Assembly: GCA_933207985.1 (NCBI GenBank)
Contig: OW240920.1
Coordinates: 150,056,846 to 150,120,845 of the forward strand
Reading direction: 5' to 3'
DNA from: Pelobates cultripes
Taxonomy: Eukaryota > Chordata > Amphibia > Anura > Pelobatidae
Length of the DNA stretch: 64,000 nucleotides
The notes under the pieces were generated by a model. It saw nothing but the letters and a program-made list of their open reading frames with translations. It ran no database searches and was not told where the DNA came from. Positions within the stretch are counted from its first letter, which is position 1. Each line of letters begins with the position of its first letter. Shown piece by piece: positions 40,096 through 49,923 of the stretch. Made by a program: the position numbers and the translations under genes.

Positions 40096-40690
40096 GCAAT
40101 GAGGGGGTGTCTGGAGCAATCTGGGTGTGACTAGGGTCGATCAGAAGGTGGCTGGAGCAATCTGGGGGTGATTGGAGGCAATGAGGGGGCAACTGGAGCA
40201 TTCTGGGGGTGACTGGAGTCAATGAAGGGATGTATGGAGCAGTGAAGAGGTGACTGGAGCAGTGACGATTTGACTGGTGCAAGGAGGGGGTGACTGGAGG
40301 CAATAAGGAGCTATCTGGAGTGACTGGAGTCAATGAGGAGGTGACTGGAGTCAATGAGGAGATGACTGGAGGCAATGAGGGGGTGACTGGAGAAATCTAG
40401 GAGTGTCTTCAGCAATGAGGGGGTGTCAGGAGCAATGATGAGGTGACTGGAGGCAATAAGGAGCTATCTGGAGTGACTGGAGTCAATGACGGGGTGACTG
40501 GAGTCAATGAGGAGGTGACTGGAGCAATCTGGGGGTGTCTGCAGCAATGAGGGGGGTGTCAGGGAGAGTCTGGAAAAAACTGGGGATGACTGGGGCAATG
40601 AGGTGTGGGTGTCTGGAGGCAATGCGGGACTGTGTGGAAGTAATGATGGGGTGTCTGGGCAATTAGTGGATGTCTGGTTGTATTAGGGGG
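40096..40690. repeat. Imperfect ~20-bp tandem repeat
   Basis: Diverged units of the form GGTGACTGGAGCAATGAGGG, different from the 16-bp array on the other side of the gap. Confidence 0.85.
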
Positions 40691-41077
40691 TATATGCAGT
40701 TACTACCTGGGGTTAAATGGGAGTAACTGGGGTTATTTGGAGATATGAGGTATATGGTGTTATTTGGAGACATCAGCAGGTGCATGGTGATTGCAGGAGG
40801 TACGTGGAGGTATTTGGGGAGATAGCAGGAGGTACGTGGAAGTATTTGGGGAGATAGCAGGAGATACGTGGAGGTATTTGGGGAGATAGGAGGAGGTATG
40901 TGGAGGTATTTGGGGAAATCATGAGGTACGTGGAAGTATTTGGGAAGATCATGAGGTACATGGAGTTATTTGGGGAGATCATGAGGTATATGGAGTTAAT
41001 TGACCAAATCAAGAGGTATATGGAGTTAATTGACCAAATCAAGAAGTATATGGAGTTATTTTGAGATATTAGGAGGT
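40691..41077. repeat. ~30-bp tandem repeat
   Basis: Units such as AGGTACGTGGAGGTATTTGG plus GGAGATAGC. The array continues after element E at 44438-44640. Confidence 0.85.
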
Positions 41078-42069
41078 TGTGACAAAGTGCCCTTCGCCAC
41101 TTGGTCCTTGAGAGGCCTACTTGCCAGCCTCCTCCCCTGTGACTATGACTCTTTCATGTATCTGGCTTTAAAGCCCCTAGTCTACCTTCAGACAGACTAT
41201 TTATGTGGGCTGCTTTATTTATCTTATGTTTTAGTCACCCTGTACCCATTATAGGTGCAGGGTGTGTGTAATGTAATTGTTTATAGTGTGTGTGTGTGTG
41301 TACTGTTTAATGTATTGCCTGCTCTCTTGTATTGCTGAGGTTTGTTACCAACTAGGTGGGTTTGGCTATGGAGCTGGTCTAGTGCCCTCTGTTGGTAGCA
41401 ACAGCAATATGCACTACCTGAATTGCAAGACTGGTTCATTTGCATATTCGGGTAGATTTGCATATTGCTAATTCTGCAGGCAGGTGAGATATTTACTGTT
41501 AAATATTGTCTCCCCGCACCCTTTTAAACATGTGCCATTGTGTTGTGATAAGTCACTGTGTGTTGCTTGATATGGTTTGACTGTTTGTGATTTTATTGAG
41601 GTTTCACAACAATGTTATTGTGGTGACCCTATTGGCTGGTACCAAGGGAAATAAAGGTTTTGACAGTTCTTCTTGATTCCTCTAAATGTAGCCTTGTCTT
41701 GTTATTGGAGGGAGCGGTTATAATCACACTGGGGATTGCTATGCTCTGCATGCTCCCCTGAGCTTGAGTCACTTAGCTCTTTTAAGAGCTTGTTCCTGTT
41801 ATGCTCTCCTTGGAGGAGTGGTCTTCACCACACAGTCCTGGATGCTGGAGGTTCATACAGGGTGGAAGGAAGAGTTCTTTCCCACACAGTCCTGGAGGAC
41901 AGAAGCTGATCCAGGGTGGAAGGAAGACGGCGAGACTCCAGTCAAGATACGGCGGTTGGGGAGTCTGCGGTGGTTGTGGTGTCTGCTGCAGTGCTTGGAG
42001 TCCTCAGGAAGCGCTAGGAGCATCCATCAACGGAGGGTACTCGTTCGGAGTACAGGGAGCTTCGTTACA
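41078..42069 (+). repeat. 5' LTR of element E
   Basis: 992 bp, TGTGACAAAGTGCCC to AGCTTCGTTACA. AAATAAAGG near 41649 may be the polyadenylation signal. A solo copy lies at 15689-20145. Confidence 0.9.
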
Positions 42070-42070
42070 T

Positions 42071-42088
42071 TGGTGGCAGCGGTGGGAT
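42071..42088 (+). other. Primer binding site of element E, tRNA-Leu(UAG)
   Basis: TGGTGGCAGCGGTGGGAT one base after the LTR, the same site as in B and F. Confidence 0.85.
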
Positions 42089-42190
42089 GGCGTCCTAGTG
42101 TGAGGAGAAGCAGCTCGGAGACACTGGTATCGTATGAGAGGTTATTGAGGGCAACGCTAGCCACTGTGCAGCGTCCCTAACTACAGCAGC

Positions 42191-43624
42191 ATGGAGCAGG
42201 GATGGATAGAGCCCTGCGAAGAGCACCTCAACATGATACGTCGCTACGAGGACGACGCTAACATTGAGGAGGTAAAGAGGCGGTTGGTCTGCTATGGCCC
42301 AGACCTTTCGAACGAGGTGGTCCACCAAGTAATGCGCCAGTTGAGTGCTGAGAACAGTGCGGCAATGGCCTTTGAGCAACAACTGTGGAGGTTGAGGATA
42401 TGGACACCTAGTCTCCAGCGGCAGTTCAAGTTACAGGGAGCCGAAGGTGTCGTCCTTCCTCCCCAGCGGCAGTGCGAATTCCAGGGGGCCGAAGGTGTCG
42501 TCCTTCCCCCCCAGCAGCAGTGTGTCCTACAGGGAGCAGAGACAGTTGGTCTCTCTCTCCAGCAGCAGGACAATGTTATGGGAGTGGAGACAGTAGGTCT
42601 CCCTCTCCAGCGGCAGCCTGTGTTTCAGGGAGAGGAGCACAGCACCCTATCTCCCCAGCGGCAGCTTACCCTACCAAGGGGAGACACCAATCTCCCAGAT
42701 GGTGCAGATGGGACCGTGGTCTCTGTGCCTGACCTACAGGGATGCTGGACAGCCTGTCCAGATCCCCAACTACCCTCACAGGGACAACAGGAAGAGGGGG
42801 TAAGTACGAATTCCCCTCCCCAGCTAACTCCTAACTTGGCCCCAGGGTTAACAGAGGAGATGTTAACCCCCACTGACTCCCATGTTCCCCTGGCTACTGA
42901 GCTGGACTATGTTCCCAGCACCCCAGCGGAAGAGCTGGCAGCTGGGCAGAGTGCAGTCAGCCTCTGCCCTCCCTTTGTCCCTTGTCCAGAGCCTGATGTC
43001 CTGCAGGCTATACCAGCGGAAGAGCTGGCAGCTGGGCAGAGTGCAGTCGGCCTCTGCCCTCCCTTTGTCCCTTGTCCAGAGCCTGATGTCCTGCAGGCTA
43101 TACCAGCAGAAGAGCTGGCATCAGGGCAGACCGCCGCTGGCCTCTGCCCTACTGATCCCCTTGTCACAGGACTGGCCTGCACCCCCCTCCTCCCAGCAGA
43201 AGCGCTGGCATCAGGGCAGAGCGCCGCTGGCCTCTGCCCCTCAAGTCCCCACAGAGTGTTGCCCCATCACCCCAGAGGAATACCCAGGTGCAGTCACTGT
43301 TTGCTGTGGGTGGGCTGCTCTAATAACTGTTTGTTGTGGGTGGGCTACTCTGGCACTTGCTTATGGTCGGTGGGTGACTCGACTAACTTAGGCACTGACC
43401 GACAGAAAGTCAGGTGCCTGGTTAGTCTTCCCCCCGAAGGGGAGATATGTGACGAAGTGCCCTTCGCCACTTGGTCCTGGAGAGGCCTACTTGCCAGCCT
43501 CCTCCCCTGTGACTATGACTCTTTCATGTATCTGGCTTTAAAGCCCCTAGTCTACCTTCAGACAGACTATTTATGTGGGCTGCTTTATTTATCCTATGTT
43601 TTAGTCACCCTGTACCCATTATAG
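42191..43624 (+). CDS. Repeat-rich Gag-like protein of element E
   Basis: 477 residues from ATG (MEQGWIEPCEEHLNMI). RRLVCYGPDLSNEVVHQVMRQL matches in layout the LGPNPATEAVLQVM motif of element B Gag. Two QGAEGVVLPPQ units (as in F, but not expanded), a Pro/Gln-rich part, and about four 20-30-residue units PAEELAAGQSAVGLCPPFVP with variants follow. No capsid, knuckle or enzyme. The frame crosses the purine tract (PPEGEI) and ends 177 bp inside the 3' LTR. Apparently intact. Confidence 0.7.
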   Translation: MEQGWIEPCEEHLNMIRRYEDDANIEEVKRRLVCYGPDLSNEVVHQVMRQLSAENSAAMAFEQQLWRLRIWTPSLQRQFKLQGAEGVVLPPQRQCEFQGAEGVVLPPQQQCVLQGAETVGLSLQQQDNVMGVETVGLPLQRQPVFQGEEHSTLSPQRQLTLPRGDTNLPDGADGTVVSVPDLQGCWTACPDPQLPSQGQQEEGVSTNSPPQLTPNLAPGLTEEMLTPTDSHVPLATELDYVPSTPAEELAAGQSAVSLCPPFVPCPEPDVLQAIPAEELAAGQSAVGLCPPFVPCPEPDVLQAIPAEELASGQTAAGLCPTDPLVTGLACTPLLPAEALASGQSAAGLCPSSPHRVLPHHPRGIPRCSHCLLWVGCSNNCLLWVGYSGTCLWSVGDSTNLGTDRQKVRCLVSLPPEGEICDEVPFATWSWRGLLASLLPCDYDSFMYLALKPLVYLQTDYLCGLLYLSYVLVTLYPL

Positions 43625-44437
43625 GTGCAGGGTGTGTGTAATGTAATTGTTTATAGTGTGTGTGTGTGTACTGTGTAATGTATTGCCTGCTCTCTTGTAT
43701 TGCTGAGGTTTGCTACCAACTAGGTGGGTTTGGCTATGGAGCTGGTCTAGTGCCCTCTGTTGGTAGCAACAGCAATATGCACTACCTGAATTGCAAGACT
43801 GGTTCATTTGCATATTCGGGTAGATTTGCATATTGCTAATTCTGCAGGCAGGTGAGATATTTACTGTTAAATATTGTCTCCCCCCACCCCTTTAAACATG
43901 TGCCATTGTGTTGTGATAAGTCACTGTGTGTTGCTTGATATGGTTTGACTGTTTGTGATTTTATTGAGGTTTCACAACAATGTTATTGTGGTGACCCTAT
44001 TGGCTGGTCCCAAGGGAAATAAAGGTTTTGACAGTTCTTCTTGATCCCTCTAAACGTAGCCTTGTCTCGTTATTGGAGGGAGCTGTTATAATCACACTGG
44101 GGATTGCTATGCTCTGCATGCTCCCCTGAGCTTGAGTCACTTAGCTCTTTTAAGAGCTTGTTCCTGACACGCTCTCCTTGGAGGAGGGGTCTTCACCACA
44201 CAGTCCTGGATGCTGGAGGTTCATACAGGGTGGAAGGAAGAGTTCTTTCCCACACAGTCCTGGAGGACAGAAGCTGATCCAGGGTGGAAGGAAGACGGCG
44301 AGACTCCAGTCAAGATACGGCGGTTGCGGAGTCTGCGGTGGTTGTGGTGTCTGCTGCTGTGCTTGGAGTCCTCAGGAAGCGCTAGGAGCATCCGTCAACG
44401 GAGGGTACTCAGTCGGAGTACAAGGAGCTCCGTTACA
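43448..44437 (+). repeat. 3' LTR of element E
   Basis: 990 bp, TGTGACGAAGTGCCC to GAGCTCCGTTACA, after the purine tract CCGAAGGGGAGATA. Nearly identical to 41078-42069, so the insertion is recent. Confidence 0.92.
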
Positions 44438-45125
44438 GAGGTATATGGTGTTATTTTGAGATATCAGGGCGTATATGGTGTTATTTTGAAATAGGGCGTA
44501 TATGGAGTTATTTGGAGATATCAGGAGGTGCTTGGAGATATCAGGAGGTATATGGAGTTATTTGGAGATACCAGGAGGTAAATGGTGTTATTAGGGGATA
44601 TATCGGAATAACTTTCTGTAGCTATTGGAGGTATCTGGCGATAAATGGGAGTATACGGAATTATCATGGCTTCTTTTGATTTTAGGCGCTATATGAAATT
44701 ACATATATAGTTAATGATGGAGCAACAAGGTACTAGAATGTCATGGGGTCTGAAAACAGTTTTGTTAGTAACGCGCAGTTATAGGGCATTTCATACACTT
44801 GCGCTCTTTGATTATTAGAATTTATATAGTGTCAACATATTCCGCAGCGCTATAATTAGAGAAAGGGGTTATTTAGCGGCAACAAACTTATAATCTAGGA
44901 GGAATTGAGGTAGGCAGATATCGTTAGATGTCTTGCCCACGGACACTTACTGGGTTTCCCAGTTCTAAGACATTGACCAGCCGATATATAAACAGAATTC
45001 TTGTTTGAGTTTCAGGGATCATATGTCAGTGGGCCAAGGTACTACCACAGAGTGAGATTCTCTGTAAGGTTTGAATAAGGATGATACTCTGCTACATCCA
45101 TATGTTTTTTCCCCTTCTGTGACAG
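44438..45125. other. Intronic or upstream sequence before the first visible GRIPAP1 exon
   Basis: 44438-44640 continues the ~30-bp array. 44815-44880 is a diverged frog interspersed repeat (ATTTATATAGTGTCAACATA, TTCCGCAGCGCTATAATTAG). The rest is unremarkable and leads to the acceptor at 45125. GRIPAP1 exon 1 was not found here. Confidence 0.6.
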
Positions 45126-45192
45126 GCTCAGCTCCTTGAGCTCCGGACTCAGAACTACCAGTTGTCAGACAATCTGCGCAAGAATACCCAGG
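45126..45192 (+). CDS. GRIPAP1: GRIPAP1 exon a
   Basis: 67 bp, AQLLELRTQNYQLSDNLRK then NTQ plus one base. Acceptor TTCTGTGACAG, donor GTAACC. Coiled-coil start of the protein. Confidence 0.9.
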
Positions 45193-45299
45193 GTAACCAT
45201 ATGCTCTCCCTCCTCCCCTGGCGATATCCTTCATCTCCTGTTCCCCCCTCAAATATTTTCCTGCCCCTGCTTCCCCGACAATCTGTTATCCCTTGCTTC

Positions 45300-45540
45300 T
45301 CCAACATTCTCCTCCATAGCAGCTTCCCCGTAATCTCCTCCATTGCCCGCCTCCCCGACAATCTCCTCCATTGCCCGCCTTCCCGACAGTCTCCTCCATT
45401 GCCCGCCTCCCCGACAGTCTCCTCCATTGCTCGCCTCCCCGACAGTCTCCTCCATTGCTCGCCTCCCCGACAGTCTCCTCCATTGCCCGCCTCCCCGACA
45501 GTCTCCTCCATTGCCCGCCTCCCCGACAGTCTCCTCCATA
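45300..45540. repeat. 28-bp minisatellite in a GRIPAP1 intron
   Basis: About eight units near CCGACAGTCTCCTCCATTGC plus CCGCCTCC. All short frames here on both strands come from the repeat. Confidence 0.9.
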
Positions 45541-45614
45541 TAATCTATACAACCCCCCAACCCCAATGGTGCTGTATGGATACTCTCTGTAAGTTTTTTT
45601 TTTTACCTTTACAG

Positions 45615-45676
45615 AGTTGTCTTCTCTTCGCCAGAAGCACGGGACATTGGAACGAGAGTTTGTCAAATCTCAAAAG
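45615..45676 (+). CDS. GRIPAP1: GRIPAP1 exon b
   Basis: 62 bp, (E)LSSLRQKHGTLEREFVKSQK. Strong acceptor (T-run, CTTTACAG), donor GTAAAG. Ends in phase 0. Confidence 0.9.
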
Positions 45677-46041
45677 GTAAAGAAACCAGATTCTTCAACA
45701 GCTGTTACTTCTCAACATAACGCATAGAATACCTACTCCCAGCAAGAAACCCCCATAATGTTCCCCCTTCCCACCCATAATGTGCCCCTGCAAGGCTCCA
45801 TCATTTTCCCTCCATAATTTATATGGGCAAAGATTCCCCCGTTTCCCAAAATGTCCCTCCTTCTCCCCCCCATAATGTGAGTGTGAAAGGCTCTCCGAAA
45901 CTTGTAATGCTTTGTGGATAGTAGCACCCTGATATTATTGTTATTTGGGTATCCTGAACCCCCCCCCCCACATGTATGATCACCCCTCCATCATGCTGTT
46001 TTAACACCTTTCTTATTTGTTTCTCTTCTTCTCCTTCTCAG

Positions 46042-46068
46042 GCTCTGAGCAAAAGCAAGAAAGCACAG
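46042..46068 (+). CDS. GRIPAP1: GRIPAP1 exon c (27-bp microexon)
   Basis: ALSKSKKAQ, identical to the human residues. Acceptor CTCCTTCTCAG, donor GTGAGC. Skipping it would keep the frame. Confidence 0.9.
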
Positions 46069-46273
46069 GTGAGCTACATGTATTCTGGTGCTGTCCCTTC
46101 CCTGCAAGAGCGCTTGTCCGGGCATTTCATGTCCATCTGCTTACTGTTTGGGGATTTTATTGTTTCCCACCATAGATGTCCTGCGTGAGGTTTAGGGAGG
46201 TTTCCATAGTGTGCCTAGATCCCTGTTCAAGGAAAGCAAGAGACAAATTTGGATGTTGTCTCTCTTTCTGTAG

Positions 46274-46381
46274 GAGGTGGAAGCTCTCCTGGGTGAGAAT
46301 GAAATGCTGCAAGGGAAGCTGCAGAGTCAGGAAGATGATTTCCGGCTTCAGAACAGCACATTGATGCAGGAGCTGTCCAAG
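46274..46381 (+). CDS. GRIPAP1: GRIPAP1 exon d
   Basis: 108 bp, [20 protein letters not shown] then [16 protein letters not shown]. Acceptor CTTTCTGTAG, donor GTACTG. Coiled coil. Confidence 0.92.
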
Positions 46382-46453
46382 GTACTGGGTGTCTGTGCTC
46401 GGGAAAGTGGGGGGTTGTATTGGGCTTCTCTTTACACCATGCTTCTCTCCCAG

Positions 46454-46583
46454 CTATGCTCACAAATTGAGCAGCTAGAGGCAGAAAATACACGGCTGAA
46501 GGAGGGCCATCCGTCTGTGTCTATTGTCCCAGGAGCTGCCGAAGGGGAACCGAGGAACACCGCCTTACAGAGAACCATGTTAG
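46454..46583 (+). CDS. GRIPAP1: GRIPAP1 exon e
   Basis: 130 bp, [18 protein letters not shown], then a less conserved [20 protein letters not shown] part. Acceptor TTCTCTCCCAG, donor GTGTGT. Confidence 0.88.
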
Positions 46584-46705
46584 GTGTGTGTATTGGTGAC
46601 TTGTTCTTTAACATTTCTGTCTGTCTGGAGTGTTTCTTTTGGGGAGAGAGGTTGTTGATATATTTTGGTTTTATTCTATACTCTAAGCTATTTCTCTGTG
46701 TTTAG

Positions 46706-46818
46706 CTCTTGGTGGCAAGGAGACATCATCATTGAATGGTCATCAGATCTTGCAGAATGACAGTGGCACAATAATGGAGGCTGTCTCAATTACAGGGGCA
46801 AATGGATCCCAAAAGCAG
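46706..46818 (+). CDS. GRIPAP1: GRIPAP1 exon f
   Basis: 113 bp, (A)LGGKETSSLNGHQILQNDSG then TIMEAVSITGANGSQKQ, the variable linker after the first coiled coil. Acceptor TCTGTGTTTAG, donor GTAATG. Phases fit but conservation is weak. Confidence 0.75.
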
Positions 46819-47536
46819 GTAATGCCCCCACCCATTTCTGGCTTACCTTGTACTTCCTCATTGTCTCTGTGTATGGCCTGTCACGGATTGACCCGGTCAC
46901 ATTAACATCTGTCTCTGGACTCCTGCTCCTCAACAAGAGAGGTTTTATCATCATGTTTTCCCCCCCATGCTGTACAGGACATAAGGGAACCTCCACTGGC
47001 TCTCAGGACACTCCTTTGGGCTGAATGGAGCACCGAACGCTAAAACAGGAGGTATCTAGAAACATCATGGAACTGTACACTGTATGGGAACAATGCTGTG
47101 ATCCCATGACAATTCGAGTGGGTATCGTTTGGTCCCAGGATCACCAACCTGAGCACTATTTAGAGATGAGATCAGGGAGGTGATGAGTCACCTAGACATC
47201 AAGGGCTTGAAGGAGCTTCCTTCTTTGGGGCTCCGAAAAGTCATTATTTGAGACAAGGACTTTGTATCAAACAGCCTGGAACTTTGTGTCAGATTGGAGG
47301 ATGGTCCCAGTCCATCCAAACATTAAGTGGTGATTACTCAGGCTAGAACCTGCCGATCCAAGCACTTTTTGGACAGCTTGCATCTCTAAACCAGAGCTTT
47401 CTGGGCATGTATAGCTCTTGTTGTAAGGCGCCCTGGTGTCTAGTAGTTAATTAAATGATCCTGCCTTTGGTTAAAATTATGTCCAAGACACCAAGGTGGG
47501 ATTGTATTGTTTGGTTTTATAACCCCCTGCTGAGCA

Positions 47537-48672
47537 TACCTGTAAAAATATAGAAACATAGAATGTGACGGCAGGTAAGAACCATTTGTCCCATCTAGTC
47601 TGCCAAATTTTCTAAATACTTTCATTAGTCCCTGGCCTTATCTTATAGTTGGAATAAAAAAAACTGAACATGCCCCTCTGGTGTACAGGGGCTATAGTGC
47701 GTGTCCTGAAGAAATCTAGATAGTGGGTAACCCTTAGTATTAAACAGAACAAAAGAAGTGGCCCTAAGGCAAAAAGTCCAAGGCGCACATTTTTAGATAT
47801 TAAATAGATTAAATATTTCATTTTTTGTATCTTAAGGTTTATCAATAAATGTGTTTTTTAAATCTTTAGCAACTCTGAGGTATCTAAAAATGTGCGCCTT
47901 GGACTTTTTGCCTTAGGACCACTTATTTTCTTATAGTTAGGATAGCCTTATGCCTATCCCACGCATGCTTAAACTCCTTTACTGTGTTAACCTCTACCAC
48001 TTCAGCTGGAAGGCTATTCCATGCGTCCACTACCCTCTCAGTAAAGTAATACTTCCGGATATTATTTTTAAACCTTTGCCCCTCTAATTTAAGACTATGT
48101 CCTCTTGTTGTGGTAGTTTTTCTTCTTTTAAATATAGTCCCCTCCTTTACTGTGTTGATTCCCTTTATGTATTTAAATGTTTCTATCATATCCCCCCTGT
48201 CTCGTCTTTCCTCCAAGCTACACATGTTAAGATCCTTTAACCTTTCCTGGTAAGTTTTATCCTGCAATCCATGAACCAGTTTAGTAGCCCTTCTCTGAAC
48301 TCTCTCTAAGGTATCAATATCCTTCTGAAGATACGGTCTCCAGTACTGTGTACAATACTCCAAGTGAGGTCTCACCAGTGTTCTGTACAATGGCATTAGC
48401 ACTTCTCTCTTTCTACTGCTAATAACTCTCCCTATACAACCAAGCATTCTGCTAGCATTTCCTGCTGCTCTATTACATTGTCTGCCTACCTTTAAGTCAT
48501 CAGAAATAATCACCCCTAAATCCCTTTCCTCATATGTTGAGGTTAGGACTCTATGAAATATTCTGTACTCTGCCCTTGGGTTTTTACATCCAAGATGCAT
48601 TATCTTCCACTTATCCACATTAAATGTCTGTTGCCACAATTCTGACCATTTTTCTAGTTTATGTGAAAGTTT
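47537..48672 (-). mobile_element. 5'-truncated CR1/L2-like LINE
   Basis: The minus-strand frame 47923-48639 is the C-terminal part of a non-LTR RT protein: LVRPHLEYCTQYWRPYLQKD, LERVQRRATKLVHGL, SLEERRDRGDMIETFKYIKG and RVVDAWNSLPAEVV. The 3' end is near 47540 in TCTATGTTTCTATA-like text. It is inserted in the LTR-like segment of element I and itself carries an insertion at 47651-47928. Confidence 0.85.
47651..47928. mobile_element. 278-bp hairpin-containing insertion in the LINE
   Basis: Flanked by the 10-bp duplication TCTTATAGTT (47641-47650 and 47929-47938); removing it restores the LINE 3' region. It contains long inverted arms at about 47757-47800 and 47880-47923 around CTAAGGCAAAAAGTCCAAGG and its complement. 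No coding potential. Confidence 0.75.
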
Positions 48673-48889
48673 TTGAATAAAGTGTGTCTGTTTTACCCTT
48701 CATCAAGCCTCGGCTGATGCTTGGGAACTGAGCTGTAATCACTGGATCTGATCTGTTCCAGAGGACAGGGGATACTTGGTGGAAATACTGTATCTGAGTG
48801 TAGGAGCTCTATCACATCTCATGCCCTTCTCTCTGGGAGAATCGAGGAGAGATGGAAGCTTTTAAAACGGACAGATAACAGTGAATAGA

Positions 48890-49081
48890 AATATCTTACA
48901 AGTTTCTGAAGTGGAGTACCCTAAAGGACTTGTTAGAAGCAAGGGGTAAGTTGGCCAGCAGTAAACTGAAGGCTATCCTTGTTGCTGAACTCATAGAATG
49001 GGATCGATCTAGCACCGCATCCACTGGTTCTTCCGATGAGATGGACTTTGAGAAGGAGATGAGGACCCAGATGCCGTGAAA
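48890..49081 (+). pseudogene. Gag N-terminal fragment of element I
   Basis: WSTLKDLLEARGKLASSKLK and AILVAELIEWDRSSTASTGS match the start of element B Gag (LKRTTLKDLLEARGVIASNK). Truncated by a stop at 49079; the rest of gag is deleted. Confidence 0.75.
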
Positions 49082-49299
49082 CTGAACTAACCCCTCCACA
49101 GAAATAATTTGCTCTGTGATGATTGAGTTTAATACCATCCTACAGGTGAAAAAGATCACCAACATCATCTGGCCAAACCCCAACATTTATGGGGAACCAT
49201 GGCGACTCCTCTGGCAACCTGGCTGGGGGCATTTAAACCTTTTGTGTATACCGAAGATATTGATGGCAACGCTTTATATGGAGCCAGAGATTACTTTAT

Positions 49300-49923
49300 C
49301 AGGTGGCTGAGAAAGCTGCTCATGGGTCAGATCCCACTTTGAGGCGACCATTGGTAGTTCCACAGAAATTCAGACTGGAGGTTCTGTGGATCGGTCATGA
49401 CATCTCAGCATTCGCTGGACTCGACGTACAGTTACACAGAACTTTGTCTTGCCTGGAGTTTCCTGAGATGTCCGACAGTATTGCCAGAGCAGTGATACTT
49501 GTCAGCAGGTGGGGAATCCAGGAGTCCGTCCCAGGGCTTGGTTACAATACATGCCCATCGCAGAGTCTACACTCTTACTGTGGTGGACTATGCTACTAGG
49601 TACTCAGAGGCGGCAGCGCTGACCAATATTCAAGCTGCAACGGTGGCGGATGCCCTGGTGCAAGTATTTGCTCGAGTGGGGTTTTCACGGGAGATTATCT
49701 CAGATCAGGGCACCAAGTTCACCACAGAGGTAACGCACCATCTCTGCAGGATAAAAAAAAAAAAAAACATTCAGAGCCCCCCGTATCATCTCCAAACCAA
49801 CAGCCTGTAAAAACTGTTTAATGGGACTCTGATGCAGATTTTTGCTACCGTTTACAAGGACTGGGAACGGTTCCTCCTGCACCTCCTATTTGCATACCAA
49901 GAGGTGCAGCAGAAATCCACCGG
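49300..49923 (+). pseudogene. Integrase fragment of element I
   Basis: Zinc-domain remnants, then LTVVDYATRYSEAAALTNIQ, VGFSREIISDQGTKFTTEVT (second Asp) and a damaged Glu region with a poly-A run at 49751-49764, ending AYQEVQQKST at the insertion of LTR J. It resumes at 51178 with TGFSPFELLYGRW. Frames are broken in several places. Confidence 0.8.

Larger units (their letters stand above)
41078..44437 (+). mobile_element. Full-length non-autonomous LTR retrotransposon E
   Basis: 3.36 kb with GAGGT on both sides (41073-41077 and 44438-44442), near-identical LTRs, a tRNA-Leu primer site and one Gag-like frame. No enzyme domains. Like F it needs a helper; the shared primer site and Gag N-terminal motif point to Gmr1-like elements. 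Confidence 0.92.

Noticed and set aside
38356..40375. Frames containing runs of X across the gap
   Set aside because: They run through 100 N and minisatellite; nothing can be supported.
44690..45125. GRIPAP1 exon 1 candidate upstream of 45126
   Set aside because: No sequence encoding the expected short N-terminus with an ATG and donor was found; it may lie further upstream or in the gap.
45155..45666. Several frames of RLSGRRAMEETVGEAGN-type repeats
   Set aside because: Artefacts of the 28-bp intron repeat, in all frames.
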